Source of the DNA: Burhinus oedicnemus
Lineage: Eukaryota > Chordata > Aves > Charadriiformes > Burhinidae
Direction of reading: 5' to 3'
NCBI GenBank assembly: GCA_008921705.1
Contig: VFFE01007795.1
Coordinates: 759,811-823,810, forward strand
DNA: 64,000 nucleotides
The translations under genes and the position numbers were made by a program. The notes under the pieces are model-generated. The model was given only the letters and a program-made list of their open reading frames with translations, searched no databases and was not told the origin of the DNA. Shown in pieces: positions 63,901-64,000 of this stretch. Each line of letters starts with the position of its first letter. The first letter of the stretch is position 1.

Positions 63901-64000
63901 GTGAGCCCGGGCACGGGGCGGGGGGACGGGGCGGAGGAGGGGCAGGGGAGTCCGGATCGGGGGGCTTGTCGCGCCGCCGCCGCTCTCCCTTTCGCTGGGT
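63901..64000 (+). other. DYRK2: Start of the following DYRK2 intron (cut by window end)
   Basis: The donor GTGAGC is followed by G-rich, CpG-rich sequence to the end of the window. The main kinase-encoding exon is not present. Confidence 0.85.

Larger units (their letters stand above)
62400..64000 (+). promoter_or_regulatory. DYRK2: DYRK2 CpG-island promoter
   Basis: From about 62400 the base composition changes abruptly from AT-rich desert to dense C+G with frequent CpG, which continues to the window end across the first exons. There is no clear TATA box, as expected for a housekeeping-type dispersed promoter. GC boxes (GGGGCGGGGGCGGGGGAGG, 62688-62706) lie about 250 bp before the start codon. 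Such islands usually initiate in both directions, so a divergent transcript toward lower coordinates is possible but is not shown by the sequence. The exact transcription start cannot be fixed, partly because of the assembly gap. Confidence 0.85.

Noticed and set aside
1..64000. CRISPR array, bacterial operon or riboswitch
   Set aside because: The window is vertebrate nuclear DNA. No regularly spaced repeats or bacterial gene organisation is present.

Overview
The window is vertebrate nuclear DNA, almost certainly from a bird. It holds three chicken-repeat-1 (CR1) LINE fragments with the typical octamer 3' tail, one solo LTR of a type I recognise as widespread in neoavian genomes, few other repeats (about 4% of the window), and a CpG-island promoter at the right end. 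Species cannot be named from the sequence alone. The LTR argues for Neoaves rather than a galliform, but that rests on memory of the family.

Only one protein-coding gene is supported: the 5' end of DYRK2 (dual-specificity tyrosine-phosphorylation-regulated kinase 2), plus strand, at the right edge. Coding exon 1 (62952-63006) and coding exon 2 (63764-63900) join in frame to encode the first 64 residues of the long DYRK2 isoform. The kinase domain lies beyond the window. The start is embedded in a CpG island (about 62400-64000) with GC boxes, a YY1-type motif next to a 20-N assembly gap (62614-62633), and two short upstream ORFs, one overlapping the DYRK2 start codon.

The remaining ~62 kb is intergenic and looks like a gene desert upstream of DYRK2. 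In mammals and chicken the upstream neighbour is CAND1 (established knowledge, not seen here). I found no second gene, RNA gene or CRISPR array. Layout: 1-7.77 kb unique sequence with one probable ancient repeat; 7.77-7.95 kb compound microsatellite; 8-23.9 kb unique sequence with small palindromes and a homeodomain-motif cluster near 15.6-16.0 kb; 23.87-24.39 kb solo ERVL-type LTR; 28.87-30.25 kb CR1 with a broken reverse transcriptase region; 33.7-34.2 kb second CR1; 34.2-59.2 kb AT-rich unique sequence with simple repeats; 59.18-59.33 kb third CR1 remnant; 62.4-64 kb DYRK2 promoter and first exons.

The many open frames in the desert have no recognisable domain and overlap each other on both strands. 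I treat them as chance ORFs. The points most worth checking are the DYRK2 5' leader (overlapping uORF, possible 5' UTR intron, assembly gap) and a few candidate regulatory elements in the desert.
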